Origin: a virus
Virus record (IMG/VR): IMGVR_UViG_3300031857_000346
Span: 1 to 46,572 of that record
DNA length: 46,572 nt
Reading direction: 5' to 3' (one strand)
The notes below the pieces were generated by a model. It was not told where the DNA came from and made no database searches. It saw only the letters and a list, made by a program, of their open reading frames with translations. The position numbers and the translations under genes are program-made. This document shows, piece after piece, positions 1-8,069 of this stretch. Every line of letters begins with the position of its first letter. Position 1 is the stretch's first letter.

Positions 1-2
1 TT

Positions 3-125
3 CTTAAAATTACACCACCATTAATTATTCAGAATGATACTACGGATGAAGTTTATTTTTTAAAAGAAAACTTTAACGGTGACATTAAAACAGTAGATTA
101 TGTGGTCAGAACGCCTGACCGCTAA
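3..125 (+). CDS. C-terminal end of an unidentified protein (5' truncated)
   Basis: The window opens inside a reading frame of 40 codons that stays open from the left edge to a TAA at 123-125. The visible tail includes ITPPLIIQNDTTDEVYF and ends VVRTPDR. It is acidic with alternating hydrophobic residues, and no family is recognisable from so short a piece. The gene runs in the same direction as the small genes that follow and ends 38 nt before the next start, so it probably belongs to the same transcription unit. The start lies outside the window. Confidence 0.6.
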   Translation, partial: LKITPPLIIQNDTTDEVYFLKENFNGDIKTVDYVVRTPDR

Positions 126-163
126 CTACTCGCTAAGCGATTAATATTAAAAATCAATAAGTT

Positions 164-406
164 ATGAATGAAGAAGTACATAATAATGTACAGGAATTTA
201 AAAAAGTGTACAAGGAAATAGTTAACGAACTAATTAAAGTTAGAAACTCTGCTAACATAACTCAACAGTTTTTAGCCGATTGGTTAGAAATTGATAGGCG
301 TAAAATCATAGCTTTTGAAAGTTTAAAGAAAGTAGATTTGGAAACTATGTTAAAATATGCCGACAAATTAAGCGTGGAGGTTAAATTTAATTATACAATA
401 AAATGA
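164..406 (+). CDS. XRE/Cro-like helix-turn-helix protein
   Basis: An 80-residue protein with a charged N-terminal helix and a helix-turn-helix of the Cro/C1 type at about residues 31-52 (NITQQFLADWLEIDRRKI), followed by a helix that would pack behind it. Proteins of this type bind short operators and often control phage or toxin-antitoxin promoters. Here it heads a run of small + strand genes and overlaps the next gene by 4 nt (ATGA), which indicates translational coupling. No operator could be assigned, since the 38 nt upstream are AT-rich without a clear palindrome. It could be an accessory regulator rather than the main repressor. Confidence 0.65.
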   Translation: MNEEVHNNVQEFKKVYKEIVNELIKVRNSANITQQFLADWLEIDRRKIIAFESLKKVDLETMLKYADKLSVEVKFNYTIK

Positions 407-585
407 AATACTTAATAATAATACTAGCGTTAACAAGTTGCTTGGATAACCAAAATGAAGTAGTTATATTGCAGGCTAAATTAGATCGTGCTAATAAGGA
501 TATATTGTATTATAGAACGCAATATTTAAAAGCAAATACACAATTAATAGAATTAAAAACTAAGTGCATTTACTGCGCTGATTAA
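403..585 (+). CDS. small predicted lipoprotein
   Basis: A 60-residue protein that begins with a short hydrophobic signal and a lipobox (IILALTSC, with Cys13 as the lipidated residue), then a charged helix of about 40 residues with heptad-like spacing that ends in a CxxC pair (CIYC). The mature form would be a lipid-anchored coiled coil. The architecture resembles small outer-membrane spanins (Rz1-like) as well as many phage lipoproteins of unknown role. It lies about 1.5 kb from the lysis genes but on the opposite strand, so a lysis role is only a possibility. Confidence 0.6.
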   Translation: MKYLIIILALTSCLDNQNEVVILQAKLDRANKDILYYRTQYLKANTQLIELKTKCIYCAD

Positions 586-596
586 AATAACGAAAG

Positions 597-653
597 ATGG
601 GAATTAAACAATTAGAAATAATTTATTTTGTTAAACAACATAAAACCAAATAA
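597..653 (+). CDS. possible 18-residue peptide
   Basis: A short frame (ATG at 597, TAA at 651-653) fills the gap between the lipoprotein gene and the gene at 656, ending 2 nt before that start. It encodes MGIKQLEIIYFVKQHKTK. The tight spacing fits a leader or tiny gene, but the length alone gives little statistical support. Confidence 0.2.
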   Translation: MGIKQLEIIYFVKQHKTK

Positions 654-655
654 CA

Positions 656-976
656 ATGAGCGAAACAAAAACGGCTGAGGAAATAGCTAAAACAGTTTAT
701 CCAATAAGCAGAAAAGAAAATCATATAACCTCTGTAAAATTGCATAACAAACGTGTCTTAAAAATAGATGCTTTTGTAAAAGGATATAATTACGCCAACC
801 AACAAAACCAAGAGCGTCAAAGGCAGTTAGATTTAAAGATTATAGGTTACGATGACTTATATTCTAAATACACCCAACTAAAGCAGGCTGCTCACGATAT
901 GGCTTGCGAATTAGAAGATGTTGATTATACTAGCCTTGCACTAACTAACTACAAACGCCTAACAAATAAACCATAA
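656..976 (+). CDS. hypothetical phage protein
   Basis: A 106-residue soluble protein with no signal peptide or membrane segment. Its middle contains FVKGYNYANQQNQERQRQ, a pattern like that in the next gene product (YNFGWTAGF), which suggests that the two share a short aromatic helix motif. The rest is helical and charged. It lies in an unbroken + strand run of small genes with gaps below 10 nt or overlaps. I do not recognise a function; it is likely accessory phage cargo. Confidence 0.55.
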   Translation: MSETKTAEEIAKTVYPISRKENHITSVKLHNKRVLKIDAFVKGYNYANQQNQERQRQLDLKIIGYDDLYSKYTQLKQAAHDMACELEDVDYTSLALTNYKRLTNKP

Positions 977-980
977 TAAG

Positions 981-1205
981 ATGAAGACAACATTAACAGA
1001 ATTAATAGAATTTTTTGATAATCAAGACCCTCGTAAAACATTTACGGCTCAAGAAGTAACCGATAAACTTGTTGAGTTTGAAGAAAAAGAACGCCACGCA
1101 ATTGTGGATTCATATAATTTCGGATGGACTGCTGGCTTTAAAGGAGAAGAAATTGGCGGTAACAAACACTTTGCATTAACCTATAATCCCAACCAAAATG
1201 GATAA
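981..1205 (+). CDS. hypothetical small phage protein
   Basis: A 74-residue acidic protein with the helical start MKTTLTELIEFFDNQ, a repeated acidic centre (LVEFEEKERHA) and the aromatic YNFGWTAGFKGEE motif near residues 46-58. The last codons overlap the next gene by 8 nt, so the two are probably translationally coupled. No domain is recognisable. It sits with the other small + strand accessory genes. Confidence 0.55.
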   Translation: MKTTLTELIEFFDNQDPRKTFTAQEVTDKLVEFEEKERHAIVDSYNFGWTAGFKGEEIGGNKHFALTYNPNQNG

Positions 1206-1665
1206 AAAAGAACAGATTGAGAAAGCTATTGAGATATTAGCTAATCACAATAAATGGCGTAAAGGTAGTGATATACATTTTATGGCAGAGCCTAAAGAAT
1301 TAGGCGATGCAATTGATACGGTTGTAAATGCTTTATTCCAACCCAAAGAAGAACCAAAGAAAGAAGTTGACTTGGATCGAGTGAAGTATATTTTACAAGA
1401 ACACTCTGTACTATATTTGCAATGTTTTAGTGAAAAACAAGCGGCTGATTTATTACAAAATACTCTTAATAAACTTCTACCCCACCTACAAAAGCCTGTT
1501 GAGAGTGATGCAGTGGAGTTTGCTGAGTGGTTAAGTAAAAATTACAATAGATCAGTTACAATAGATAAATGTGTTTTATACATTAGTAAAAAAGAAAAAG
1601 CGGCTATAACAAATCATTATTTAATTAAAGAACTTTACGACCAATTCAAACAACTAAAGAAATGA
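1198..1665 (+). CDS. hypothetical phage protein with helical N-terminal module
   Basis: A 155-residue protein. The first 50 residues form a helical module (KAIEILANHNKWRKG then GDAIDTVVNALF) of a kind that recurs in small Bacteroidota phage proteins. The second half carries leucine-rich helices (LLQNTLNKLLPHL) and ends in a basic helix. There is no signal peptide, membrane segment or catalytic motif. It overlaps both neighbours by a few bases, so it is part of the + strand operon. Function unknown. Confidence 0.55.
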   Translation: MDKKEQIEKAIEILANHNKWRKGSDIHFMAEPKELGDAIDTVVNALFQPKEEPKKEVDLDRVKYILQEHSVLYLQCFSEKQAADLLQNTLNKLLPHLQKPVESDAVEFAEWLSKNYNRSVTIDKCVLYISKKEKAAITNHYLIKELYDQFKQLKK

Positions 1666-2078
1666 AAAAAATAATTTTGCTTTTAATAATTATTCCAACA
1701 ATATTACATGCTGGAAATGGCCCAATAAAATTTGAAAAGTTTGATGATAAAGCTTGGCACGTTTGGGCTGGTACTTTTATAACCGCAGGATCTGGCTGGT
1801 GGATTTATAAGAAAACAAATTCAACATGGAAAGCGTGTTTGGGCGGAGCTATTATTGGTGGCGGAGCTGGTGTTTTTAAAGAAGCTATTTGGGATAAACA
1901 ATGGGGGCTTGGTGTTTGTTCTAACTCAGACGCTTACCACACGTTTTGGGGGTCAGCAGTTGGATCAATGGCGTTAAGAATTACCATTGATATAAAACAA
2001 AAGCACGATATAGACAAAGCTTATTTTGAAAATTTAAGAGATAGTCTTTCGGTTGAAAGATTAAAACGGTTTGAGTAG
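1662..2078 (+). CDS. YfiM-like envelope protein
   Basis: A 138-residue exported protein with a classic signal peptide (MKKIILLLIIIPTILHA). It then has the motif DKAWHVWAGTF, glycine-rich hydrophobic stretches (GGAIIGGGAGVFKEAIWD) and AYHTFWGS. This arrangement of D-K-x-x-H, K-E-x-x-D and a second histidine patch matches the YfiM/DUF2279 family of small envelope proteins, whose biochemical role is not established. It is the last gene of the + strand run and overlaps the convergent spanin-like gene by 18 bp. The family call is from memory of the motif pattern. Confidence 0.5.
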   Translation: MKKIILLLIIIPTILHAGNGPIKFEKFDDKAWHVWAGTFITAGSGWWIYKKTNSTWKACLGGAIIGGGAGVFKEAIWDKQWGLGVCSNSDAYHTFWGSAVGSMALRITIDIKQKHDIDKAYFENLRDSLSVERLKRFE

Positions 2079-2624
2079 TTTTGGACCAAACTTAAATAAT
2101 CCATACGCTGATAAAATAATAAGACTTAACCACAACCATTTTCTTGCCAGTTCATCAAGCCATTTTCTATGATCCAATTCACATAGTTTTTCTATAACCT
2201 TGGTTTCTGTCTTGAAAGTGTTTTTAACCGTCCTGAGACCCTTGATTATTTCCTTTAAACTATCTGCCTCACATCTAAAGACAATTACACCTTTGGCTTT
2301 AAAAATAGACGATTTAATGCCGTCTTTTTTAGCGGTAATAGTTCCGTTGTTTGCCGCCATTGAAGCGTACAATGCTGTAACTAAAACGCAGCAGTCGCTA
2401 TCATTTGCTTTGAATGATAAATCTTTTCCGGTTTTGGAAATATATAGAGCTGTATCGAACGGAGTAACCGTTTCGTGTGTTACAACTTCAGTAATAACCG
2501 GGCATGAGGCGCAAATCTTAGCGCGTTTCTTTTCGCTGATACAAGATGTAAATCCAACCGCAAAAAGCGCAGCGATTATAATTAAAAAAATGTAACTGTA
2601 TTGTCTTGGTGTTATCTTTCTCAT
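2061..2624 (-). CDS. candidate unimolecular spanin (lipoprotein with C-terminal TM)
   Basis: A 187-residue protein with an N-terminal hydrophobic signal ending in the lipobox-like FTSC (Cys28), a periplasmic domain of about 130 residues with four further cysteines, and a C-terminal membrane helix (WLWLSLIILSAYGLFKF, about residues 163-180). A lipid anchor at one end and a membrane anchor at the other is the topology of unimolecular spanins such as T1 gp11, which fuse outer and inner membranes in the last step of lysis. It directly follows the holin candidate and amidase genes. Phe at lipobox -3 is unusual for enterobacteria but tolerated in Bacteroidota. The topology is seen; the function is inferred. 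Confidence 0.55.
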   Translation of the reverse strand: MRKITPRQYSYIFLIIIAALFAVGFTSCISEKKRAKICASCPVITEVVTHETVTPFDTALYISKTGKDLSFKANDSDCCVLVTALYASMAANNGTITAKKDGIKSSIFKAKGVIVFRCEADSLKEIIKGLRTVKNTFKTETKVIEKLCELDHRKWLDELARKWLWLSLIILSAYGLFKFGPKLLKPF

Positions 2625-2821
2625 TATATTTTAGATTTTGGATCCTCCGCGTCTGAAAGAAAATTTATCAACTCATTAGCCGCCGCTCCTACAATTAAAA
2701 TAATTAAAGTATAATTAGCGCTTGATGTTACAAACGCCGCTGTCGCCAAGGTTGTGGTCAATCCTTTAATGGCGGTGGCGATCTTAATTGCCTTTTTTGT
2801 GTTTGGTTTGAAATACGACAT
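2624..2821 (-). CDS. candidate holin
   Basis: A 65-residue protein with a basic N-terminus, two hydrophobic segments (about residues 17-31 and 36-52) and an acidic hydrophilic tail (FLSDAEDPKSKI). Size and topology fit a class II holin that would open the inner membrane to release the endolysin. It lies 2 nt downstream of the amidase gene, and its start codon overlaps the end of the spanin-like gene region. Holins have little sequence conservation, so the call rests on topology and position. Confidence 0.5.
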   Translation of the reverse strand: MSYFKPNTKKAIKIATAIKGLTTTLATAAFVTSSANYTLIILIVGAAANELINFLSDAEDPKSKI

Positions 2822-2823
2822 GG

Positions 2824-3306
2824 TTAATTTTTTTTATAAATATTTTTCTCGTTTACACCAATTGCTTTAAGCCATACCGGAACGCTAAACGATGGACAAG
2901 CCTTTGCCGCAACTTGATTATGGCCTAAAATTTGAATTTCCGGATGAGCAGCAATTACATGGTTGACATAATTTCTTAGCGATAATAATTGCTTTTCGGT
3001 TCGCGTATCTTTAGGTGTTTTACCATCACGCTCTACACCGCCAACATAAACAACATGGCGAGCAACACCGTTCAGTCCTAACGCGCCATTCGTAACTTCG
3101 CGAGGTTGAACTATTCCATCTTCATTATAAGGAACTAAGTTTGTAACCAATCCAGTTAAATGAATCATGTCTGAATAACCAACCTGAGACCAACCTCTAC
3201 CGCTTGGCGGCGGAGAGGTATGCATTTTAACTATATCAGCAGCAGTTAATTCTCTTCCTTCTTGCGTAGCCGTGCAATGGATTATTAAGTATTTCAGTTT
3301 ATTCAT
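2824..3306 (-). CDS. N-acetylmuramoyl-L-alanine amidase endolysin
   Basis: A 160-residue Amidase_2 (T7 lysozyme-like) protein that would cut the amide bond between MurNAc and the stem peptide. The zinc ligands are visible as His10 (YLIIHCTAT), His129 (ILGHNQ) and Cys137 (AKACPSF), with the catalytic Tyr44 (QVGYSD) and Lys135 at the T7 positions. The length equals a single catalytic domain, without a separate wall-binding domain and without a signal peptide, so release would depend on a holin. It overlaps the upstream gene by 4 nt. This is the most secure member of the lysis module. Confidence 0.93.
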   Translation of the reverse strand: MNKLKYLIIHCTATQEGRELTAADIVKMHTSPPPSGRGWSQVGYSDMIHLTGLVTNLVPYNEDGIVQPREVTNGALGLNGVARHVVYVGGVERDGKTPKDTRTEKQLLSLRNYVNHVIAAHPEIQILGHNQVAAKACPSFSVPVWLKAIGVNEKNIYKKN

Positions 3307-3620
3307 AACGTGTCTTTTACTCTGGTTACTTTTATTCTTATTGGCTTTGTGGTTATTTTTTCCGGCTCAATAAAAGCATCAATTTTTATTGGTTTACGCG
3401 GCACTCTTCTTTTTTTAACAGGACTGTACTTAAACACCATTTGAGCGCTTGAATCGTCCATGCTTACTAATAAGTTTTCTATTGGAGAAATAATCTGCAG
3501 GTTATTAGAGTTATAAATTTCCTCAACCAATAATAATTTCTCTTTAGCTAAAAACGCTCTTTTTATTTCCGCTGCTGAGAAAATACAAAGAGCGCTTATT
3601 GATAAAATTGTTAACTTCAT
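3303..3620 (-). CDS. small membrane-anchored basic protein of the lysis module
   Basis: A 105-residue protein with an N-terminal hydrophobic segment (LTILSISALCIFSAAEI) and no clear cleavage site. A short helical region follows, then a C-terminal half rich in Lys, Arg and Pro (KYSPVKKRRVPRKPIKI). It overlaps both neighbours by 4 nt (ATGA on each side), so it is tightly coupled to the amidase gene. Inner-membrane spanins have an N-terminal anchor and a periplasmic arm, so it could be lysis related, but no family is recognisable. Confidence 0.55.
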   Translation of the reverse strand: MKLTILSISALCIFSAAEIKRAFLAKEKLLLVEEIYNSNNLQIISPIENLLVSMDDSSAQMVFKYSPVKKRRVPRKPIKIDAFIEPEKITTKPIRIKVTRVKDTL

Positions 3621-3796
3621 TTTCTGTCTTTCAATTCTTGAATTTGCAAATCGTGTATTTTGTCTTTATTTTCAAGTTCAATTATCAAAACCTTTATTGT
3701 GTATTCGGTTTTTAAATTATTAGCAATAAGCCCGGCTATAAAAACCAGGCAGGTAATTACTGTTTTAAGATCAATTTTCTGTTTAAGAAGGTCCAC
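3617..3796 (-). CDS. 59-residue single-TM coiled-coil protein (GTG start)
   Basis: A short gene that fills the gap between the coiled-coil gene at 3802 and the gene at 3620. An in-frame TGA lies just upstream of the GTG at 3794-3796, which is the only standard start. The stop overlaps the next ATG as ATGA. The product has one membrane helix (about residues 12-28, TVITCLVFIAGLIANNL) and then a heptad-like charged helix (ELENKDKIHDLQIQELKDRK). Such N-in membrane plus coiled-coil proteins beside endolysins can be inner-membrane spanins or holin regulators; the role here is undetermined. Confidence 0.55.
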   Translation of the reverse strand: MDLLKQKIDLKTVITCLVFIAGLIANNLKTEYTIKVLIIELENKDKIHDLQIQELKDRK

Positions 3797-3801
3797 AGCA
3801 A

Positions 3802-4224
3802 TTAGTCCTCAATCTCTTTTATTTCAGTTATTACAATTCCAGAAAAAGCTTCACGCTGAAGGTCAGTTAATTCTTTTTCAAGATCTTCGATACCGGCAGG
3901 AATTCTTTGGTGAATCTCAATTGTCTCTTTCAACAATTCTTTGTTGAATTTGTTTACAGCTTTTTGATTTTCAACCGTAAATTTTAATCCGCCTTTTTCA
4001 TCTTTTAAGATCACGCTTGTCTTTTCATCAACAGCACACTTATCAAGATTGTTGTTTGTTATTTTCTCTTGATACTCTTCGATGAGTTCGTCTTTTCTTA
4101 TTTGCTTTTGAACAGACTTAATGGCCGATGTCAATTCAGTTTCTTTGTCTTTGTTTTTTTCTAAATAAACATGCGCTTCGTTTACGAACGAAATTAGGGT
4201 TTGGTATGTTATAGTTTTTTTCAT
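3802..4224 (-). CDS. coiled-coil hypothetical protein at head of lysis operon
   Basis: A 140-residue, strongly charged, almost wholly helical protein. Coiled-coil stretches lie around residues 20-60 (KNKDKETELTSAIKSVQKQI) and 95-125 (LLKETIEIHQRIPAGIEDLE), separated by a short strand-rich segment. There is no signal peptide or membrane segment. It follows the fibre genes and leads the lysis genes, and a variant -7 box lies just before its ATG. It could be a tail-fibre assembly helper, as small helical chaperones often follow fibre genes, but that is only a positional guess. Confidence 0.5.
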   Translation of the reverse strand: MKKTITYQTLISFVNEAHVYLEKNKDKETELTSAIKSVQKQIRKDELIEEYQEKITNNNLDKCAVDEKTSVILKDEKGGLKFTVENQKAVNKFNKELLKETIEIHQRIPAGIEDLEKELTDLQREAFSGIVITEIKEIED

Positions 4225-4228
4225 GCTG

Positions 4229-4236
4229 CTAATATA
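4229..4236 (-). promoter_or_regulatory. variant -7 promoter box before the 4224 gene
   Basis: On the - strand TATATTAG lies 4 nt (CAGC) before the ATG at 4224. It differs by one base from the TATATTTG-CAGC-ATG arrangement at 11639-11653. It would give a near-leaderless transcript for the lysis operon. No -33 box is evident. Confidence 0.3.
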
Positions 4237-4250
4237 ATAAAAATTAATTA

Positions 4251-6107
4251 TTAAAAACCTCTATATCCAGTCGAAGTAATATAAATAGTTCCACTCGTCA
4301 TGGTTGTAGGTATTAAAAAGTTAGTTATCATATTGGCAATACCTCTTAATGGATTAGGAAAAGTAATTATAGTTGTTTGCGGAATACCCGTTGCTCTAAA
4401 ATGTTGTTGGTATAAAATTCTATACACCGTAGTTCCTGTGTACGCTACCGATGGCACTACGTTTGCACCACCAATAGTTAAAGCAAAATTGAAAGTAGTT
4501 GCCGAGCCTACCGAAGTAACGTAATAAACAGTATTTGTACTTACGCCTGTTCCTGCTGCCAATGCAGTAAAAACAACTGAATCACCTATCTTTAAATCGT
4601 GATTTGTTGAAGTAGTACAAAGCCCTGTTGTTATTGCTATTGATGAAACGGTCAAAGCACCATCTAATATCCAAGCTACACCACCTGTGCCAAGTGCATC
4701 TGTTGATATTGCTAATTGTTTTATGTAATTTCTAACGGAAGCCGTTCCACTTGCGGGAACGAATGGCTGAACGGTTACTGTACTTGCAACGGTTGAAAAG
4801 TTAAAGTTATAATCTAATTCGGCTGTTGAATTTTCTTTAATAATTAATTGTTGACCTGTTGTAGTTGGTAGTCCTCCAGCATCCCCAGCAACCAAACTAA
4901 CATCAACTGTTGCAATAGTACTTGGTACAACTTTACCGTTTACATAAACAGGATTTCCCGAAACAGCAGCCGAATGAGCGGCAGTTCCTGCTGTATTACT
5001 TGCGGTGATAGTTCCTGTAACTGCCGTACTTGGAGCGGATAAAACACGAACAGGTAAACTGTTATTTAAACTTTGTTGTCTAGTTGAAACAATAGATACT
5101 TGTGAGGCAATATAATCTTCAACTCTAATCATTCCAATAGTCCAAGTGGTTGTACTAGCTGGTGCAGTTGTTCCGTTCTTTGCTCTAATTTGAACAAACA
5201 TATTAACGTCTGGCTGTGGGGTATTCGTGTCCCAACTTGTTCTATCTGTTAAGGCTATACCAGCTACTAATGTTTTATCAGATAATGAACTTACTCCATT
5301 TTCCGTATTGATAGCTGCTAAATGTCCCGAAGCCGAAGTATTAATAGTTGCTGTAACGGCTGTATTTTGCCATCCTTTACGTCTAGTATTAAACGTTGCA
5401 TTTGTAGCGGTAGTACCCGTGTAAAGTAATTCTATTTTATTATATCCTGTTAAAGATAAAGTACCGGAACCACTTGCAGGATAACCGGCAACGGTAAAGC
5501 GAATAGTGTTAGCATCCGGAATTGAGGCTATTACACCTTCCATTGGAACACCAACGCTTGACAAAGCGCATAAATCCATTCTTTGCCCTACGTTTTGAGC
5601 GGTGAATCCATGGGCTGTTTTAGTAACATCAACAGTTGTAGTATTTACAATGTTATAAGCTAAAGTATCACCAATAATATCAACCAACTCAATAAAAAAG
5701 TTGTTGTTTACTATTCTTTGAGATAATGTAGTGATTTGTTTTAATGTTTGTGCTCCGTTTACTTGATAAATTCCACGAGCAACAAACTCAGCGTTAACAG
5801 TTGTACCAGTTGTAATAACTAAATTACCTGCACTTTGATTAACCGCCATACCAGTACCAATTGATATTTGTGTAAAATCAGTAGTTAATAATCCACTTCC
5901 TACTTGTGCAAAAGAACAGTCGTTATATTTTTGCGGAGAAATTCTAACAGGCAAAGAAGGCGTTACGTCAGATGGCATATCATTAATAGCCGTTGGCAAT
6001 TTATCGCTAGTTGTCTGTAAAATTAATTCTTGCGAAGTTGATAAAACAACAGGAGTGCTATTTGCACTTGTTGCTTGTCCGTTTGGGTTATTTGGATAAT
6101 AAGTCAT
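4251..6107 (-). CDS. large virion structural protein, probably fibre or head decoration
   Basis: A 618-residue protein rich in Thr, Ser, Val, Ala and Gly with few charged residues, which is typical of beta-structured virion proteins. The N-terminus (MTYYPNNPNGQATSANSTPV) and the repeated phrase LPVR(I/V)LS or ISP resemble structural proteins that many phages encode near tail fibres. The middle contains Ig-like segments (VDVTKTAHGFTAQNVGQRM) and short beta repeats, and the C-terminus ends with a compact beta domain (IYITSTGYRGF). There is no enzymatic motif. It follows the other fibre gene with a 3-nt gap. Whether it decorates head or tail cannot be decided from sequence. Confidence 0.6.
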   Translation of the reverse strand: MTYYPNNPNGQATSANSTPVVLSTSQELILQTTSDKLPTAINDMPSDVTPSLPVRISPQKYNDCSFAQVGSGLLTTDFTQISIGTGMAVNQSAGNLVITTGTTVNAEFVARGIYQVNGAQTLKQITTLSQRIVNNNFFIELVDIIGDTLAYNIVNTTTVDVTKTAHGFTAQNVGQRMDLCALSSVGVPMEGVIASIPDANTIRFTVAGYPASGSGTLSLTGYNKIELLYTGTTATNATFNTRRKGWQNTAVTATINTSASGHLAAINTENGVSSLSDKTLVAGIALTDRTSWDTNTPQPDVNMFVQIRAKNGTTAPASTTTWTIGMIRVEDYIASQVSIVSTRQQSLNNSLPVRVLSAPSTAVTGTITASNTAGTAAHSAAVSGNPVYVNGKVVPSTIATVDVSLVAGDAGGLPTTTGQQLIIKENSTAELDYNFNFSTVASTVTVQPFVPASGTASVRNYIKQLAISTDALGTGGVAWILDGALTVSSIAITTGLCTTSTNHDLKIGDSVVFTALAAGTGVSTNTVYYVTSVGSATTFNFALTIGGANVVPSVAYTGTTVYRILYQQHFRATGIPQTTIITFPNPLRGIANMITNFLIPTTMTSGTIYITSTGYRGF

Positions 6108-6110
6108 GTT

Positions 6111-8069
6111 TTATATAATTTGCCAGTTAGTGCCGTCTGAAATTAAAGTGAAAGCTGTATTTGCTACGCTAGTAGTTATTGTTAGTGAGCCATCTATTGT
6201 TTGAGAAGATGTAGTGTCAATTGTTAAAGTTCCTGATGTTACTTTAATGTAATATGTATTAGTATTTCCAACCGCAGTTGGCAAAGTGAAAGTTAAAGTT
6301 GCTGTACAAAAGTAATAATAATCTGTATTACCGGTAGCGCCTCCAGTTGTATTTATGGCTATGTTATTAATAGACTTTGCGTAGCCAGTTGGCAATGTAA
6401 TTGTTCCAGCAGCTATAAGTCCTATTGAAGACATTGCATTGTAAAAACCCTGTACTGTTGTGACCGCCGTTGGTTGAACAACAGGTGCAGCATTCCAAAA
6501 AGATAATTTATGCGCTGCACTATCCAATATTTTTATTGAAGGGTCTGTTCCGGCGCATGAAATTGTTGTAACTCCTGTAATGCTTACTATTGATCTAAAA
6601 TAATTACTCGCATCATATCCAACTCTTAGTTGCTCAGTTGTTTTAATTATATTTAACCTTGCCTGTGGAGTTCCAACACCAACACCAACATCTCCTGTTG
6701 ATTTTATAACCAACCCTGAGCCACCAGATGTTGGATTTAAAGTTATATCAGTAGAACCCGGTCTTCCATTTATATTAATATTATCACCACCCGACCAAGT
6801 AAATAAATCTCTATACGTTCCGGAGCTATCTAATCCTTGAATAACCCTTGCATTAGGGATCCTTATATTTCCGTTGTTTAAAAATCTGATTATTTCAATT
6901 GCCCCATTATTGCCTCCAAGAAATAAGTGTGCGGCATCGGTTGCTGTTGGGTTTCCAGTAGTTGATTTGTAACTTATACCATTTACAGATGTACCAACTA
7001 AACTTGGTGTGTTGGTTACAGTTGTTGATGTTAGACTTGTTGCTATTGTAAGAGAACCAGCTATATAAGAATTATCAGAAGCACCAGCGCTATATAGTGC
7101 AAAGTTTGAAGATCCAACCCCAGCCTGAGCTGAAATATATACACCGTGATTTGTTGTAATAGTTCCACTATTAGACGGAGTTTCTATAAAAACACCAGCA
7201 TTAAACGTCAAAGTTCCAGTAGTATCATTTTCTGTTTTAAAATAACCACCATAAACATTAGTTATGTTTCCAGTACTTCTATTAGCTACTATATTATAAG
7301 AGCCAATAGCTCTTGTGATTAAACCACTTCCGTAGTTTTGAATATATCCATAAGTCCCAACTGCAAAACCTAATGCTCCTGAGTTTGTTGCAGAAATATA
7401 TGTTTCTCCTAATATACCGCCAATTCTATACGCCGAGTTATTAGCAATTGAATTAACCGTGTAAGTAGACCTTATGTTATACTGATTACCAGTCGGTACT
7501 GTAATTGTGCTTAAAAAGTAATTAGGCTCACCGCTCGCAGGCGTTCCACTAGATGTAAATAAACTAAAATTATTTACTGTTAATTTTTTTGTAAATATAT
7601 TATCGTTTGGCGTTTGTGTAAACAACCCCGTATCTATTCCATCGTAAGCAGTGTGTAAAATAGTTGAGCCTGAATATTTTATCGTGCTTTCATAAATTCC
7701 AGCATCTAAACTACCAAAGGTTAAATCACCTGTTCCAGTTACTAAATTATTTCCTACAAGTGTAGAACCAGCCGTTAATACTTGTTGAAGGGTTGGAGTT
7801 CCAGCGCTACCAACCGGTTGCCAAGTTCCATCGTCTCTTAAAAACTGACCCGTAGGCGCCGTTTTTTTTATAAAAGATACATTAACAATTCCACTAGCAG
7901 AGATCTTCATATAGCCGTTAGCTACATCTGCGTCGTCAGTGCTATTCACAAAAGAATCAATAACATTATTCTCAAAATCACGAATGTTCTGAGCAGTGGT
8001 AGCATTATTACCAGTTATAACTTTATTCCCAAGCAACGTAACTAACGCTGATCTACTAATAGCTGTCAT
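6111..8069 (-). CDS. probable tail fibre / receptor-binding protein
   Basis: A 652-residue protein. The N-terminal 110 residues are helical and look like a virion-attachment part (NATTAQNIRDFENNVIDSF, then FLRDDGTWQPVG, a phrase common in phage fibres). A long Thr/Ser/Gly-rich beta region follows, with repeats resembling trimeric fibre shafts, ending in a C-terminal beta domain (TFTLPTAVGNTNTYYIK through TLISDGTNWQII). No peptidase S74 chaperone domain is present. The start overlaps the stop of the tail-terminator candidate. As the largest fibre-like protein it is the best candidate for host recognition. Confidence 0.65.
   Translation of the reverse strand: MTAISRSALVTLLGNKVITGNNATTAQNIRDFENNVIDSFVNSTDDADVANGYMKISASGIVNVSFIKKTAPTGQFLRDDGTWQPVGSAGTPTLQQVLTAGSTLVGNNLVTGTGDLTFGSLDAGIYESTIKYSGSTILHTAYDGIDTGLFTQTPNDNIFTKKLTVNNFSLFTSSGTPASGEPNYFLSTITVPTGNQYNIRSTYTVNSIANNSAYRIGGILGETYISATNSGALGFAVGTYGYIQNYGSGLITRAIGSYNIVANRSTGNITNVYGGYFKTENDTTGTLTFNAGVFIETPSNSGTITTNHGVYISAQAGVGSSNFALYSAGASDNSYIAGSLTIATSLTSTTVTNTPSLVGTSVNGISYKSTTGNPTATDAAHLFLGGNNGAIEIIRFLNNGNIRIPNARVIQGLDSSGTYRDLFTWSGGDNININGRPGSTDITLNPTSGGSGLVIKSTGDVGVGVGTPQARLNIIKTTEQLRVGYDASNYFRSIVSITGVTTISCAGTDPSIKILDSAAHKLSFWNAAPVVQPTAVTTVQGFYNAMSSIGLIAAGTITLPTGYAKSINNIAINTTGGATGNTDYYYFCTATLTFTLPTAVGNTNTYYIKVTSGTLTIDTTSSQTIDGSLTITTSVANTAFTLISDGTNWQII

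Noticed and set aside
101-120. GGTCAG/CTGACC hairpin as a terminator
   Set aside because: The 6-bp stem overlaps the coding end and has no T-run after it.
2200-2595. 131-codon + strand open frame opposite the spanin-like gene
   Set aside because: It is antisense to a gene with clear lipobox and membrane helix, has no promoter, and its composition is not protein-like.
3660-3947. 95-codon + strand frame
   Set aside because: It lies opposite the 59-residue and 140-residue genes, which have better coupling and protein-like sequence.
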